Positions 1-6,596 of a stretch of 10,817 nt of DNA are shown here, in pieces (positions within the stretch are counted from its first letter, which is position 1; the number at the start of each line of letters is the position of its first letter). Origin of the DNA: Lachnospiraceae bacterium (GTDB lineage Bacteria > Bacillota > Clostridia > Lachnospirales > Lachnospiraceae). The notes beneath the pieces were generated by a model, which was not told the DNA's origin, did not search any database, and worked only from the letters and a program-made list of their open reading frames with translations. The translations under genes and the position numbers were made by a program. The DNA lies in NCBI GenBank assembly GCA_017959525.1, contig JAGDAL010000206.1:1-10817 (forward strand), read 5' to 3'.

Positions 1-805
1 CGGAGGCAGCATGCCGGATCGCGGGAATGAGATTCTTACCCTTCCGGGGATTGGCGCCTATACGGCAGGAGCCATTGCATCCCGGGTCTACGGAGAACTG
101 ATGCCGGCAGTAGATGGAAATGTGCTTCGGGTGTTAACGCGTTTGTGCGAGGATGGTTCGGATATTTCCAAGGAACGGACCAAGAAAGAGGCCATCGCCT
201 GGATGACGGACGTGATGCAATCCGGTGTTCAACCAACGGAAGCCGGTGCATTTAATCAGGCCCTCATGGAGCTTGGGGCAACGGTATGTGTACCCAATGG
301 GGAGCCGCATTGCGGGGAGTGCCCGTGGCAGGATGCCTGCGGGGCTTTTGCTCATGGAACGTGGGATCAATATCCGGTGAAGGCAAAAGCAAAGGCACGC
401 CGCATCGAAGAGAAGACTGTTCTTTTATTACAGGATGATAATCGGGTGGTTCTTCGCAAGCGGCCGAATCGTGGTCTTTTGGCAGGACTCTATGAATTCC
501 CTTGGCTGGAAGGGTATGTGGGCCGCAAGGCTTGTGTGGAATATGTGCGAAGCCTTGGAGCGGAACCGTTGCATATCGAAGCACTTCCGGAGGCGAAGCA
601 TATTTTCTCCCATGTGGAATGGCATATGAAGGGCTATTTGATTCGTTTGGCGGATGCAGGAGCAGGCCAGTTGTCCGAGGGGCTTTTGGTGGCCAAGGAC
701 GAGATTCAAAGAGCCTATCCAATACCGGCAGCCTTTGAAAAATATGCCGGCTTTGTACAGCTGGGAATCGGGGCGGAAGAAGTACGCAAACAGATGGATT
801 TGTGA
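1..805 (+). CDS. mutY: A/G-specific adenine DNA glycosylase, 3' part (5' end outside window)
   Basis: MutY removes adenine mispaired with 8-oxoguanine during base excision repair. The reading frame is open to the window edge, and the residues before the first ATG (GGS, then MPD) read as protein, so the gene starts upstream. The N-terminal helices, including the expected catalytic Glu, are missing. Visible parts, counting from the Met at position 11: helix-hairpin-helix LPGIGAYTAGA (residues 11-21), the catalytic-Asp segment AVDGNVLRV (Asp35), a four-Cys iron-sulfur loop (C93, C101, C104, C110), and from about residue 133 the NUDIX-like C-terminal domain that reads 8-oxoG, including FSHVEW. 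The first Cys spacing is C-x7-C, one residue longer than the C-x6-C of E. coli MutY. The stop codon overlaps an extended -10 promoter motif. Identification is firm; only the start lies outside the window. Confidence 0.97.
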   Translation, partial: GGSMPDRGNEILTLPGIGAYTAGAIASRVYGELMPAVDGNVLRVLTRLCEDGSDISKERTKKEAIAWMTDVMQSGVQPTEAGAFNQALMELGATVCVPNGEPHCGECPWQDACGAFAHGTWDQYPVKAKAKARRIEEKTVLLLQDDNRVVLRKRPNRGLLAGLYEFPWLEGYVGRKACVEYVRSLGAEPLHIEALPEAKHIFSHVEWHMKGYLIRLADAGAGQLSEGLLVAKDEIQRAYPIPAAFEKYAGFVQLGIGAEEVRKQMDL

Positions 806-811
806 TATAAT
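783..811 (+). promoter_or_regulatory. Candidate extended -10 promoter at the mutY stop codon
   Basis: A perfect TATAAT (806-811) is directly preceded by TGA, giving the extended -10 form TGnTATAAT. The TGA is also the mutY stop codon. The best -35 at 17 bp spacing is TACGCA (783-788), a poor match, as is common for extended -10 promoters. A start near 818 would transcribe the downstream HExxH gene with a leader of about 70 nt. Sequence-based only. Confidence 0.5.
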
Positions 812-812
812 A

Positions 813-840
813 TAAGGGAACATTTCGTATTAGCCGATAG
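813..840 (+). promoter_or_regulatory. Possible motility sigma (SigD/sigma-28)-like promoter
   Basis: GCCGATAG (833-840) matches seven of eight bases of the sigma-28 -10 consensus GCCGATAA/T. TAAG (813-816), 16 bp upstream, matches three of four bases of the TAAA -35 element. A start near 847 would give a short leader into the gene at 891. The same bases can also form a weak hairpin followed by a T-rich run (830-871), which may instead be a mutY terminator. The two readings compete, and confidence is low. Confidence 0.3.
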
Positions 841-890
841 CAAGGAAGCGAATGGCTGAATCTTCTTTTTTATCATAGGAGGATAGGTCT

Positions 891-1400
891 ATGCGAGTAG
901 GATCATTGGATGGTGCATATGGCTATATGGGATTGGCTCCGATGCAACAGGCGGCATCTGCTGCGGTAGGACGTATAGGGAATACCGGAATCGGCAGTGC
1001 GACATCCGCTGCGGATGAACAGAAGGCACAGGCGCTTAGGAAGGTCGAGTGTCAGACCTGCAAGAATCGGAAGTACCAGGATGGCTCGGACGAGAACGTT
1101 TCATTCAAGGCTGCGGCGCATATTTCGCCGGAAGCAGCGGCAGGTCGTGTACGTGCCCACGAGAGTGAGCATGTAGCGAATGCATATGACAAGGCCTTCG
1201 AGGAAGGCGGCAAGGTGGTACAGGCAAGCGTATCCATACAGTTGGCTGTATGTCCGGAGTGCGGACGTACCTATGTGGCCGGCGGCTTGACCAGAACCAA
1301 GATTATGACGCCTGTGGATGAGAAGAATCCGTACAACAAGAGCCAAAAAGAATTATTTGGGGAAGCGACGACAGGAAACAATGCAGACTTTTCAGTTTAG
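891..1400 (+). CDS. SprA-like putative zinc metallopeptidase (HExxH plus two CxxC pairs)
   Basis: This is a 169-residue, apparently soluble protein with no signal peptide or membrane segment. Residues 1-45 are Ala/Gly-rich and low in complexity. A conserved-looking core follows: CQTC (54-57), a YQDGSDENVSF segment (about 62-72), HESEH (90-94) as a zinc-metallopeptidase-type HExxH motif, then CPECGRTYVAGG (from 121) with a second CxxC. The order CxxC, KYQDGSD, AHExEHV, CPECGR, YVxGG resembles the SprA-related family, whose members are mostly uncharacterised. That assignment is from memory and moderate. A metal-binding or peptidase role is inferred from the motif only. The start is supported by AGGAGG at 877-882, 8 nt before the ATG. 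The gene stands alone, between a leader with promoter-like elements and a strong hairpin. Regulators or flagellar genes that might explain it are not in the window. Confidence 0.85.
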   Translation: MRVGSLDGAYGYMGLAPMQQAASAAVGRIGNTGIGSATSAADEQKAQALRKVECQTCKNRKYQDGSDENVSFKAAAHISPEAAAGRVRAHESEHVANAYDKAFEEGGKVVQASVSIQLAVCPECGRTYVAGGLTRTKIMTPVDEKNPYNKSQKELFGEATTGNNADFSV

Positions 1401-1422
1401 AGATTCATACGAATTGGATAAC

Positions 1423-1467
1423 AAGACCGCGTTCTGCAGAAGCAGGGCGTGGTCTTTCTGCGTTTTC
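1423..1467 (+). terminator. Rho-independent terminator after the HExxH gene
   Basis: Bases 1423-1437 pair along their whole length with 1442-1456, with a few G-U wobbles and no mismatches, around the loop AGAA. The outer arms are AAGACC and GGTCTT. The tail (TCTGCGTTTTC) has an interrupted T-run, so termination may be incomplete, but the 15-bp stem is strong. Confidence 0.75.
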
Positions 1468-1492
1468 ATAGAACTATAAGAGGAGTATCAGA

Positions 1493-3859
1493 ATGGATAT
1501 CACACAGAAAATTGCTACGGAACTTGGAATCAAAAAGAGTCAGGTGGATGCAACCGTTAAGTTGATTGACGAGGGCAACACCATTCCGTTTATTGCCCGT
1601 TATCGTAAGGAAGTTACCGGCGCGCTGAATGATGAGGTGCTGCGTAACTTATTTGAGCGCTTGACGTACCTTCGTAATTTGGAAGAGAAGAAGGCTTCTG
1701 TTTTGGCAAGCATCGAAGAGCAGGGCAAGCTGACACCGGAATTGAAGGCTCAGATTGAAGCTGCAGAGACACAGGTGTTGGTAGATGATTTGTATCGTCC
1801 GTATCGTCCGAAGCGTCGTACCAGAGCGACCGTTGCTAAGGAGAAGGGCTTGGAGCCTTTGGCCAATACCATTATGGAGCAGAGCATTTCCGGTTCCCTT
1901 TTGGAAGAGGCAGCCAAGTATGTGAATGCCGAGAAGGAAGTGGCAACCGCAGAGGATGCACTTGCAGGTGCGAAGGATATCATTGCAGAGCAGATTTCCG
2001 ATGAGGCAGATTACCGTACCCGTATCCGTCAGATGACAGAGAAGCAGGGACGTGTGATTTCTTCTGCCAAGGACGAGAAGGAAGCTAGTGTGTATGAGAT
2101 GTACTACGACTTCAATGAGCCGGTAGCAAATCTGCCGGGCCATCGTGTATTGGCGTTGAATCGTGGTGAGAAAGAGAAGTTCTTAACCGTTAAGATTGAG
2201 GCTCCGGAGGAGGATATCCTGCGCTACTTGGAGAAGCAGGTCATTACTTCCGAGAACAAGGAGACCACTCCGGTATTGAAGGACGTAGTTGCAGACAGCT
2301 ACAGCCGTTTGATTGCACCGGCCATCGAGCGTGAGATTCGTAACGAGTTGACCGAGCGTGCAGAGGATGGCGCCATTCATGTCTTTGGTAAGAACTTGGA
2401 GCAGCTTTTGATGCAGCCTCCAATTGTAGGCCAGGTAGTACTTGGATGGGACCCTGCATTCCGTACCGGATGTAAGTTGGCTGTTGTAGATGCAACAGGT
2501 AAGGTATTGGATACCACTGTTATTTTTCCAACAGAACCACAGAATAAGGTAGAAGAATCCAAGGCCATTGTGAAGCGTTTGATTCAGAAGTATGGCATCA
2601 ACTTAATCTCTGTCGGTAACGGAACCGCATCCAGAGAATCCGAGCAGATTATCGTTGAGATGTTAAAAGAGATTCCGGTTCCGGTACAGTATGTCATCGT
2701 GAACGAAGCCGGAGCTTCCGTATATTCTGCCAGCAAGTTGGCAACGGAAGAGTTCCCGAATTTCGATGTAGGACAGCGTAGTGCAACCTCTATTGCAAGA
2801 CGTTTGCAGGATCCGCTGGCAGAGCTGGTTAAGATTGATCCGCAGTCCATCGGTGTGGGACAGTATCAGCATGATATGAACCAGAAGAAACTGTCCGAAG
2901 CACTTTCTGGTGTAGTAGAGGATAGTGTTAACCGTGTCGGCGTAGATCTAAATACCGCATCTGCTCCGTTACTTGAGTATGTATCCGGTATTTCTAAACA
3001 GATTGCGAAGAATATCGTAGAGTATCGTGAGGAGAACGGTGAGTTTACTTCCCGTAAGCAGCTTCTTAAGGTTGCGAAGCTTGGACCGAAGGCTTTCGAG
3101 CAGTGTGCCGGATTCCTTCGTATCCGTGGTGGCGAGAATCCACTGGATGCTACCGGTGTACATCCGGAGAGCTACCATGCAGCCGATGAATTGCTGAAGG
3201 AGTTGGGACATAGCTTAGAGGATTTGAAGACCGGCGGATTAAGCGGCGTATCCAAAGAGATTCATGACGAAGAAGCGTTAGCAACCCGTCTTGGTGTTGG
3301 AATTCCAACATTAGAAGATATCGTGAAGGAATTGGAGAAGCCTGGTCGCGATCCGCGTGAAGACATGCCAAAACCTATTTTGCGAAGCGACGTCCTGGAT
3401 ATGAAGGACTTAAAGCCTGGTATGGTACTAAAGGGAACCGTACGTAACATCGTAGATTTCGGTGCCTTTGTAGATATCGGTGTACATCAGGATGGTTTGG
3501 TACACATCTCTCATATGACAGAGAAATACATCAAGCATCCGTTGGAAGTTGTCAGCGTCGGAGACATTGTAGATGTAGAAGTGCTGGATGTGGATCTTGC
3601 CAAGCAGCGTATCGCTTTGTCCATGCGCATCGGCCACGGCGACAGTGCAACCGATACATCCGCACCGAAGCCTGCCCGCAAGCCGGAGGAGAAGAAGGAA
3701 CGCAAGGACCGTCCGAAGAACCATGGACCGAAGCAGGGTGGCAACAAGAATCACGGCAAGGGTAACAACCGTGACAATAAGAACCGCAACAATGGCGGAA
3801 ATAACGGAAGTTTCGGCACCAGCCTTGGCGGATTGTTATCCGGCATCAAGTTGGATTAA
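1493..3859 (+). CDS. tex: Tex family RNA-binding transcription accessory protein
   Basis: Tex is a cytoplasmic nucleic-acid-binding protein tied to transcription and RNA handling; its exact biochemical job is not settled in most bacteria. At 788 residues it is full length for the family. Domains in order: Tex N-terminal helical region (about 1-200), YqgF/RNase H-like domain opening with GWDPAFRTGCKLAVVD (318-333) and SVGNGTASRESE, tandem helix-hairpin-helix region (about 484-560, with VDLNTAS and LGPKAF), and an S1 RNA-binding domain (about 642-712, with GTVRNIVDFGAFVDIG and DGLVHIS). From about 714 to the end there is a basic tail rich in Lys, Arg, Asn and Gly, closing with the hydrophobic patch FGTSLGGLLSGIKLD. 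AGGAG at 1481-1485 precedes the ATG by 7 nt. Arginine is mostly CGT/CGC, suggesting good expression. No terminator is visible before the ribU promoter, so transcripts may run into the riboswitch. Confidence 0.97.
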   Translation: MDITQKIATELGIKKSQVDATVKLIDEGNTIPFIARYRKEVTGALNDEVLRNLFERLTYLRNLEEKKASVLASIEEQGKLTPELKAQIEAAETQVLVDDLYRPYRPKRRTRATVAKEKGLEPLANTIMEQSISGSLLEEAAKYVNAEKEVATAEDALAGAKDIIAEQISDEADYRTRIRQMTEKQGRVISSAKDEKEASVYEMYYDFNEPVANLPGHRVLALNRGEKEKFLTVKIEAPEEDILRYLEKQVITSENKETTPVLKDVVADSYSRLIAPAIEREIRNELTERAEDGAIHVFGKNLEQLLMQPPIVGQVVLGWDPAFRTGCKLAVVDATGKVLDTTVIFPTEPQNKVEESKAIVKRLIQKYGINLISVGNGTASRESEQIIVEMLKEIPVPVQYVIVNEAGASVYSASKLATEEFPNFDVGQRSATSIARRLQDPLAELVKIDPQSIGVGQYQHDMNQKKLSEALSGVVEDSVNRVGVDLNTASAPLLEYVSGISKQIAKNIVEYREENGEFTSRKQLLKVAKLGPKAFEQCAGFLRIRGGENPLDATGVHPESYHAADELLKELGHSLEDLKTGGLSGVSKEIHDEEALATRLGVGIPTLEDIVKELEKPGRDPREDMPKPILRSDVLDMKDLKPGMVLKGTVRNIVDFGAFVDIGVHQDGLVHISHMTEKYIKHPLEVVSVGDIVDVEVLDVDLAKQRIALSMRIGHGDSATDTSAPKPARKPEEKKERKDRPKNHGPKQGGNKNHGKGNNRDNKNRNNGGNNGSFGTSLGGLLSGIKLD

Positions 3860-3878
3860 TCGATTGTATAAAATTTGA

Positions 3879-3907
3879 TTGACAGAGGTTCCTGTAATCT
3901 CTATAAT
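3879..3907 (+). promoter_or_regulatory. Consensus vegetative promoter for the ribU leader
   Basis: TTGACA (3879-3884) and TATAAT (3902-3907) are separated by exactly 17 bp, a perfect match to the housekeeping sigma-A/sigma-70 consensus. It lies 20 bp after the tex stop codon. Transcription should start near 3914, just ahead of the FMN aptamer. Confidence 0.92.
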
Positions 3908-3930
3908 GACTATAGTACAAATGAATAGGA

Positions 3931-4058
3931 ATTCTTCGGGGCAGGGTGAAATTCCCGACCGACGGTGAGTCTTTTATAGATAAGTCCGTGACCTGCAGCA
4001 ATGCAGCTGAACCGGTGTGAGTCCGGTACCGACAGTACAGTCTGGATGGGAGAAGATA
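3931..4058 (+). promoter_or_regulatory. FMN riboswitch (RFN element)
   Basis: The aptamer binds flavin mononucleotide and shuts down riboflavin supply genes when FMN is abundant. The hallmark blocks occur in order: GGGGCAGGGTGAAATTCCCG (3938-3957), GACGGTGAGT, AAGTCCGTGACC, ACCGG/CCGGT arms (4011-4015 with 4023-4027), and CTGGATGGGAGAAG near the 3' end. One internal hairpin is CTGCA-GCAA-TGCAG (3993-4006) with a GNRA loop. The P1 ends TTC and GAAG pair to close the element. Compared with the usual GCGG/CCGC pairing, this copy has ACGG/CCGT (3962-3965 with 3986-3989), a compensatory change that keeps the helix. It lies between a consensus promoter and an intrinsic terminator, so control by transcription termination of ribU is likely. 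Confidence 0.97.
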
Positions 4059-4088
4059 CGACAATACATTTATTGTAATGTTTATGAT

Positions 4089-4118
4089 GCCCTGAGTTTT
4101 TATACTCAGGGCTTTTTT
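4089..4118 (+). terminator. Riboswitch expression-platform terminator
   Basis: GCCCTGAGT (4089-4097) pairs perfectly with ACTCAGGGC (4104-4112) around a 6-nt loop, followed by six T's (4113-4118). It lies inside the leader, 50 nt before ribU, as expected for FMN-dependent premature termination. Between aptamer and terminator, ACAATA/TATTGT (4061-4066 with 4071-4076) can form a small hairpin, with an overlapping alternative ACATT/AATGT. This may belong to the switching structure, but I could not define the antiterminator by eye. Confidence 0.93.
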
Positions 4119-4168
4119 GTCGACATAACATCTTTCGATACTGAGGATTCCTAACAGAGAAAGGATGT

Positions 4169-4822
4169 ATGAACATGACAGACACAACAAACAAAGCAAG
4201 TAACTACAACGTATGGGACGGAGCGAAGACAGTAAGCAACGTACGTTTCATGACAGTCACAGCCATGCTGTCCGGACTGGCATTCGTATTGATGTTTTTT
4301 GACTTCTCCATTCCTTTTATCATCCCGGGATTCGTTAAGATGGACTTATCCGAACTTCCGGCGTTGATTGCCGCATTTGCCATGGGTCCGGTATCCGGTG
4401 TTCTGGTTTGCTTGATTAAGAATCTGTTGCATCTGACCATTTCTACCACCGGTGGAATCGGCGAGTTATGCAACTTCGTATTGGGCGCAGCATTCGTGCT
4501 TCCGGCAGGTTTGCTCTACCGCTTCAAGAAGGCAAAGAAAATGGCAATCATCGGAGCACTCATCGGAGCAGTTGCAATGGCACTCGTTAGCTTCCCAATG
4601 AACCTCTTCGTTACCTACCCGGTATATCAGCAGTTATACTTCGGTGGATCCGTAGAGCCAATCATTGGAATGTATCAGGCAATTCTTCCATCTGTTTCCA
4701 AGTTATGGGAGTGCTTGGTTATCTTCAATATGCCATTTACCTTTGTAAAGGGAATGTTATCCGTACTGATTACACTTTTGATTTATAAGCCGTTGTCACC
4801 AATTTTGCACGGCCGTCAATAA
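4169..4822 (+). CDS. ribU: Riboflavin ECF transporter substrate-binding (S) component RibU
   Basis: RibU is the membrane S component that captures riboflavin and works with the shared ECF module (EcfA, EcfA', EcfT), which is not encoded in this window. The 217-residue protein is strongly hydrophobic. Likely membrane segments lie near residues 27-45, 61-81, 97-116, 124-146 and 180-207, with a further short one near 82-92. Family-typical segments include MDLSELPALIAAFAMGP (58-74), KNLLHL (84-89) and ELCNF (99-103). The FMN riboswitch directly upstream supports riboflavin as the substrate. The first ATG (4169) lies only 3 nt after the AAGGA ribosome binding site (4161-4165). The second in-frame ATG (4175) is spaced 9 nt from it and may be the true start, two codons shorter. 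The gene is monocistronic, with a terminator directly downstream. Confidence 0.95.
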   Translation: MNMTDTTNKASNYNVWDGAKTVSNVRFMTVTAMLSGLAFVLMFFDFSIPFIIPGFVKMDLSELPALIAAFAMGPVSGVLVCLIKNLLHLTISTTGGIGELCNFVLGAAFVLPAGLLYRFKKAKKMAIIGALIGAVAMALVSFPMNLFVTYPVYQQLYFGGSVEPIIGMYQAILPSVSKLWECLVIFNMPFTFVKGMLSVLITLLIYKPLSPILHGRQ

Positions 4823-4843
4823 TTACAGAAGAGATGCTTGTGG

Positions 4844-4880
4844 CCGACCCGGGGAGACTCGGGTCGGTTTTGTTATTTTC
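4844..4880 (+). terminator. Rho-independent terminator after ribU
   Basis: CCGACCCG (4844-4851) pairs with CGGGTCGG (4860-4867) around an 8-nt loop, followed by a T-rich tail (TTTTGTTATTTT). The tail also carries the -35 box of the next promoter. Confidence 0.9.
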
Positions 4881-4899
4881 TATAGAAATATGCTATACT
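4870..4899 (+). promoter_or_regulatory. Promoter for the ycxB-like/t6A operon
   Basis: TTGTTA (4870-4875) and TATACT (4894-4899) are spaced 18 bp apart, and TGC before the -10 gives an extended -10. The -35 box sits in the T-tail of the ribU terminator. A start near 4906 gives a leader of about 28 nt. No other promoter of this quality was noticed before ispD. Confidence 0.7.
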
Positions 4900-4933
4900 A
4901 AAATATCGAAAAACAACAAGGGAGGAAGACTTC

Positions 4934-5446
4934 ATGCCACTTACATTCCAGGCAAAAGTTCAAGCAGACGATTGGTTTCGATTTAATATGAGACATAATT
5001 ATACTTCGTTTTCCGGAATACTGTCGGTCGTTGTCGGTCTCTTATTGTATGTAGCGGCTTTTATGGCGCGGGAGCGATTCGGAACAGAGAACATCGTTCT
5101 CTTTTTCCTGTTGGATACCATGTTTTTGCTGTATACGCCGATCCGTTTGAAGGCCCGCTCCAAATTGGTGACGGCAGAAGGTGCACCGTTGGCGGATACC
5201 TACACCTACACCTTAGGGGAAGAAGCTATCGAGGTAGAGGCAAATGCAGCAGCTTCCGAAGAGGAGAATCGTGCAGTTTTGCCATACAATCTGATTTATA
5301 AAGCGATTCTTACCAAGCAGGGATTATACATCTACAGTTCCCGCGTGAATGCGTACATTATTCCCCGCAGGGATATCGAATCACAGGTGGATGAGATTTG
5401 CGACATCTTACGTAAGAAGTTGCAATCCTATCAGTTGAATTTTTAG
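4934..5446 (+). CDS. YcxB-like membrane protein
   Basis: This is a 170-residue protein of the loosely defined YcxB-like group; its molecular function is unknown. A short polar N-terminus (residues 1-25) is followed by two close membrane segments (about 26-45 and 53-70). A C-terminal soluble region of about 100 residues has alternating beta-type hydrophobic stretches (TYTLGEEAIEVEA, LPYNLIYKAIL, GLYIYSSRVNAYIIPRRDI), fitting the small beta-rich domain typical of the group. The PRRD near the end is a recurrent family feature. GGGAGG (4920-4925) lies 8 nt before the ATG. It is the first gene of the long operon: the tsaE ribosome binding site overlaps its stop codon, so the two genes are probably transcribed and translated together. 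Family assignment is moderate; any link to tRNA modification is only positional. Confidence 0.9.
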   Translation: MPLTFQAKVQADDWFRFNMRHNYTSFSGILSVVVGLLLYVAAFMARERFGTENIVLFFLLDTMFLLYTPIRLKARSKLVTAEGAPLADTYTYTLGEEAIEVEANAAASEEENRAVLPYNLIYKAILTKQGLYIYSSRVNAYIIPRRDIESQVDEICDILRKKLQSYQLNF

Positions 5447-5454
5447 GAGTTACC

Positions 5455-5883
5455 ATGATTATAGAAACAAACAACCCGGAAGAAACCTATGCATATGCAA
5501 AGCAATTGAGCGAAGGTGCGAAGCCGGGGCAGGTATTTACATTGACAGGAGACCTTGGTGTCGGTAAGACGGTATTCACCAAGGGATTTGCAGCCGGCCT
5601 TGCAGTGGAGGAGGACGTGAACAGTCCGACTTTTACCATCGTACAGGAATATACGTCCGGTCGGATTCCGTTTTATCATTTTGATGTATATCGCATCGGC
5701 GATATTGAGGAGTTGGATGAAATTGGGTTTGACGATTATCTGTATGGAGACGGCGTGTGCATGATTGAATGGGCGAACCTCATCGAAGATGCGTTGCCGG
5801 ACAAGCGTACGGATATCGTGATCGAGAAGGATCTTGAGCGGGGATTTGATTATCGCAGAATTACCGTGGAGGAACATAACTAA
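5455..5883 (+). CDS. tsaE: tRNA threonylcarbamoyladenosine biosynthesis ATPase TsaE
   Basis: TsaE is the small ATPase that partners TsaB-TsaD in forming t6A at position 37 of ANN-decoding tRNAs. The 142-residue protein has the Walker A loop GDLGVGKT (residues 32-39), then the family motifs SPTFTIVQEY, FYHFDVYRI and EWANLI, in the usual order and length. AGGAG (5445-5449) overlaps the stop codon of the preceding gene, 5 nt before the ATG. The stop TAA shares its last base with the tsaB ATG (TAATG), which favours coupled translation of the two partners. Confidence 0.97.
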   Translation: MIIETNNPEETYAYAKQLSEGAKPGQVFTLTGDLGVGKTVFTKGFAAGLAVEEDVNSPTFTIVQEYTSGRIPFYHFDVYRIGDIEELDEIGFDDYLYGDGVCMIEWANLIEDALPDKRTDIVIEKDLERGFDYRRITVEEHN

Positions 5884-6596
5884 TGAAAATTCTTGGAGTA
5901 GACAGCTCAGGATTGGTAGCAAGTGTAGCAGTCGTAGAAGATGACAATCTTTTGGCGGAGTATACACTCAATTATAAGAAGACACACTCCCAGACTTTAC
6001 TTCCGATGTTGGATGAGATTTCGAAGATGACGGAGTTGGATTTGGAGAGCATCGATGCCATTGCAGTGGCTGCGGGCCCGGGCTCTTTTACGGGGCTTCG
6101 TATCGGCGCAGCAACGGTGAAGGGATTGGGACTGGCATTGGATAAGCCGGTGATTCCGGTTCCTACCGTAGATGGATTGGCATATCAGTTGTGGGGAGCA
6201 GTAGCCAATATTTGTCCGTTAATGGATGCCAGACGCAAGCAGACCTACACCGGATTGTATCGATTTGAAGGAGATACCTTTGTGGTAGAACATCCACAGT
6301 GTGCGGTCGCCATCGAAGAGATTATTGAGAAGGTGAACGAAGCCGGCTCACCGGTGGTATTCCTTGGAGACGGTGTTCCTGTATTTCGGGAAGACATTGC
6401 ACGTTTATGTACCGTGCCATACACTTTTGCACCGGCCCATAAGAACAAGCAGAGTGCAGCGTCAGTTGCAAGTCTCGGACTTTTATATATGAAGGAAGGC
6501 AAAGCAGTTTCGGCTGCAGAGTTCCGTCCGGATTACCTTCGACTGTCCCAGGCAGAGCGGGAACGGTTGGAAAAAGAACAAAAGGAGTCACAGTGA
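5883..6596 (+). CDS. tsaB: tRNA threonylcarbamoyladenosine biosynthesis protein TsaB
   Basis: TsaB is the non-catalytic ASKHA-fold partner that dimerises with TsaD and is needed for t6A synthesis. The 237-residue protein opens with the ASKHA phosphate-loop-like MKILGVDSSG, contains THSQTLLPML, and has the family signature GPGSFTGLRIG (residues 65-75), followed by DARRKQTYTGLY. The end (about 214-237) is charged and helical. The ATG overlaps the tsaE stop by one base. No separate strong ribosome binding site is visible before it beyond GGAGG at 5869-5873, inside tsaE, so translation is probably coupled. The stop TGA overlaps the GTG start of rimI. Confidence 0.97.
   Translation: MKILGVDSSGLVASVAVVEDDNLLAEYTLNYKKTHSQTLLPMLDEISKMTELDLESIDAIAVAAGPGSFTGLRIGAATVKGLGLALDKPVIPVPTVDGLAYQLWGAVANICPLMDARRKQTYTGLYRFEGDTFVVEHPQCAVAIEEIIEKVNEAGSPVVFLGDGVPVFREDIARLCTVPYTFAPAHKNKQSAASVASLGLLYMKEGKAVSAAEFRPDYLRLSQAERERLEKEQKESQ

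Noticed and set aside
264..722. Long minus-strand frames inside mutY, tex, rnz, tsaD and ispD
   Set aside because: All lie fully antisense to well-identified genes, show no family motifs or ribosome binding sites, and follow from the codon bias of the + strand gene.
3588..3878. 96-codon + frame overlapping the end of tex
   Set aside because: It lies out of frame within the Tex tail, has Arg/Thr-rich low-complexity content typical of a shifted repetitive region, and lacks its own ribosome binding site.
3846..4199. Minus-strand frame across the FMN riboswitch
   Set aside because: It runs through the conserved RNA element and its terminator, so its openness is incidental.
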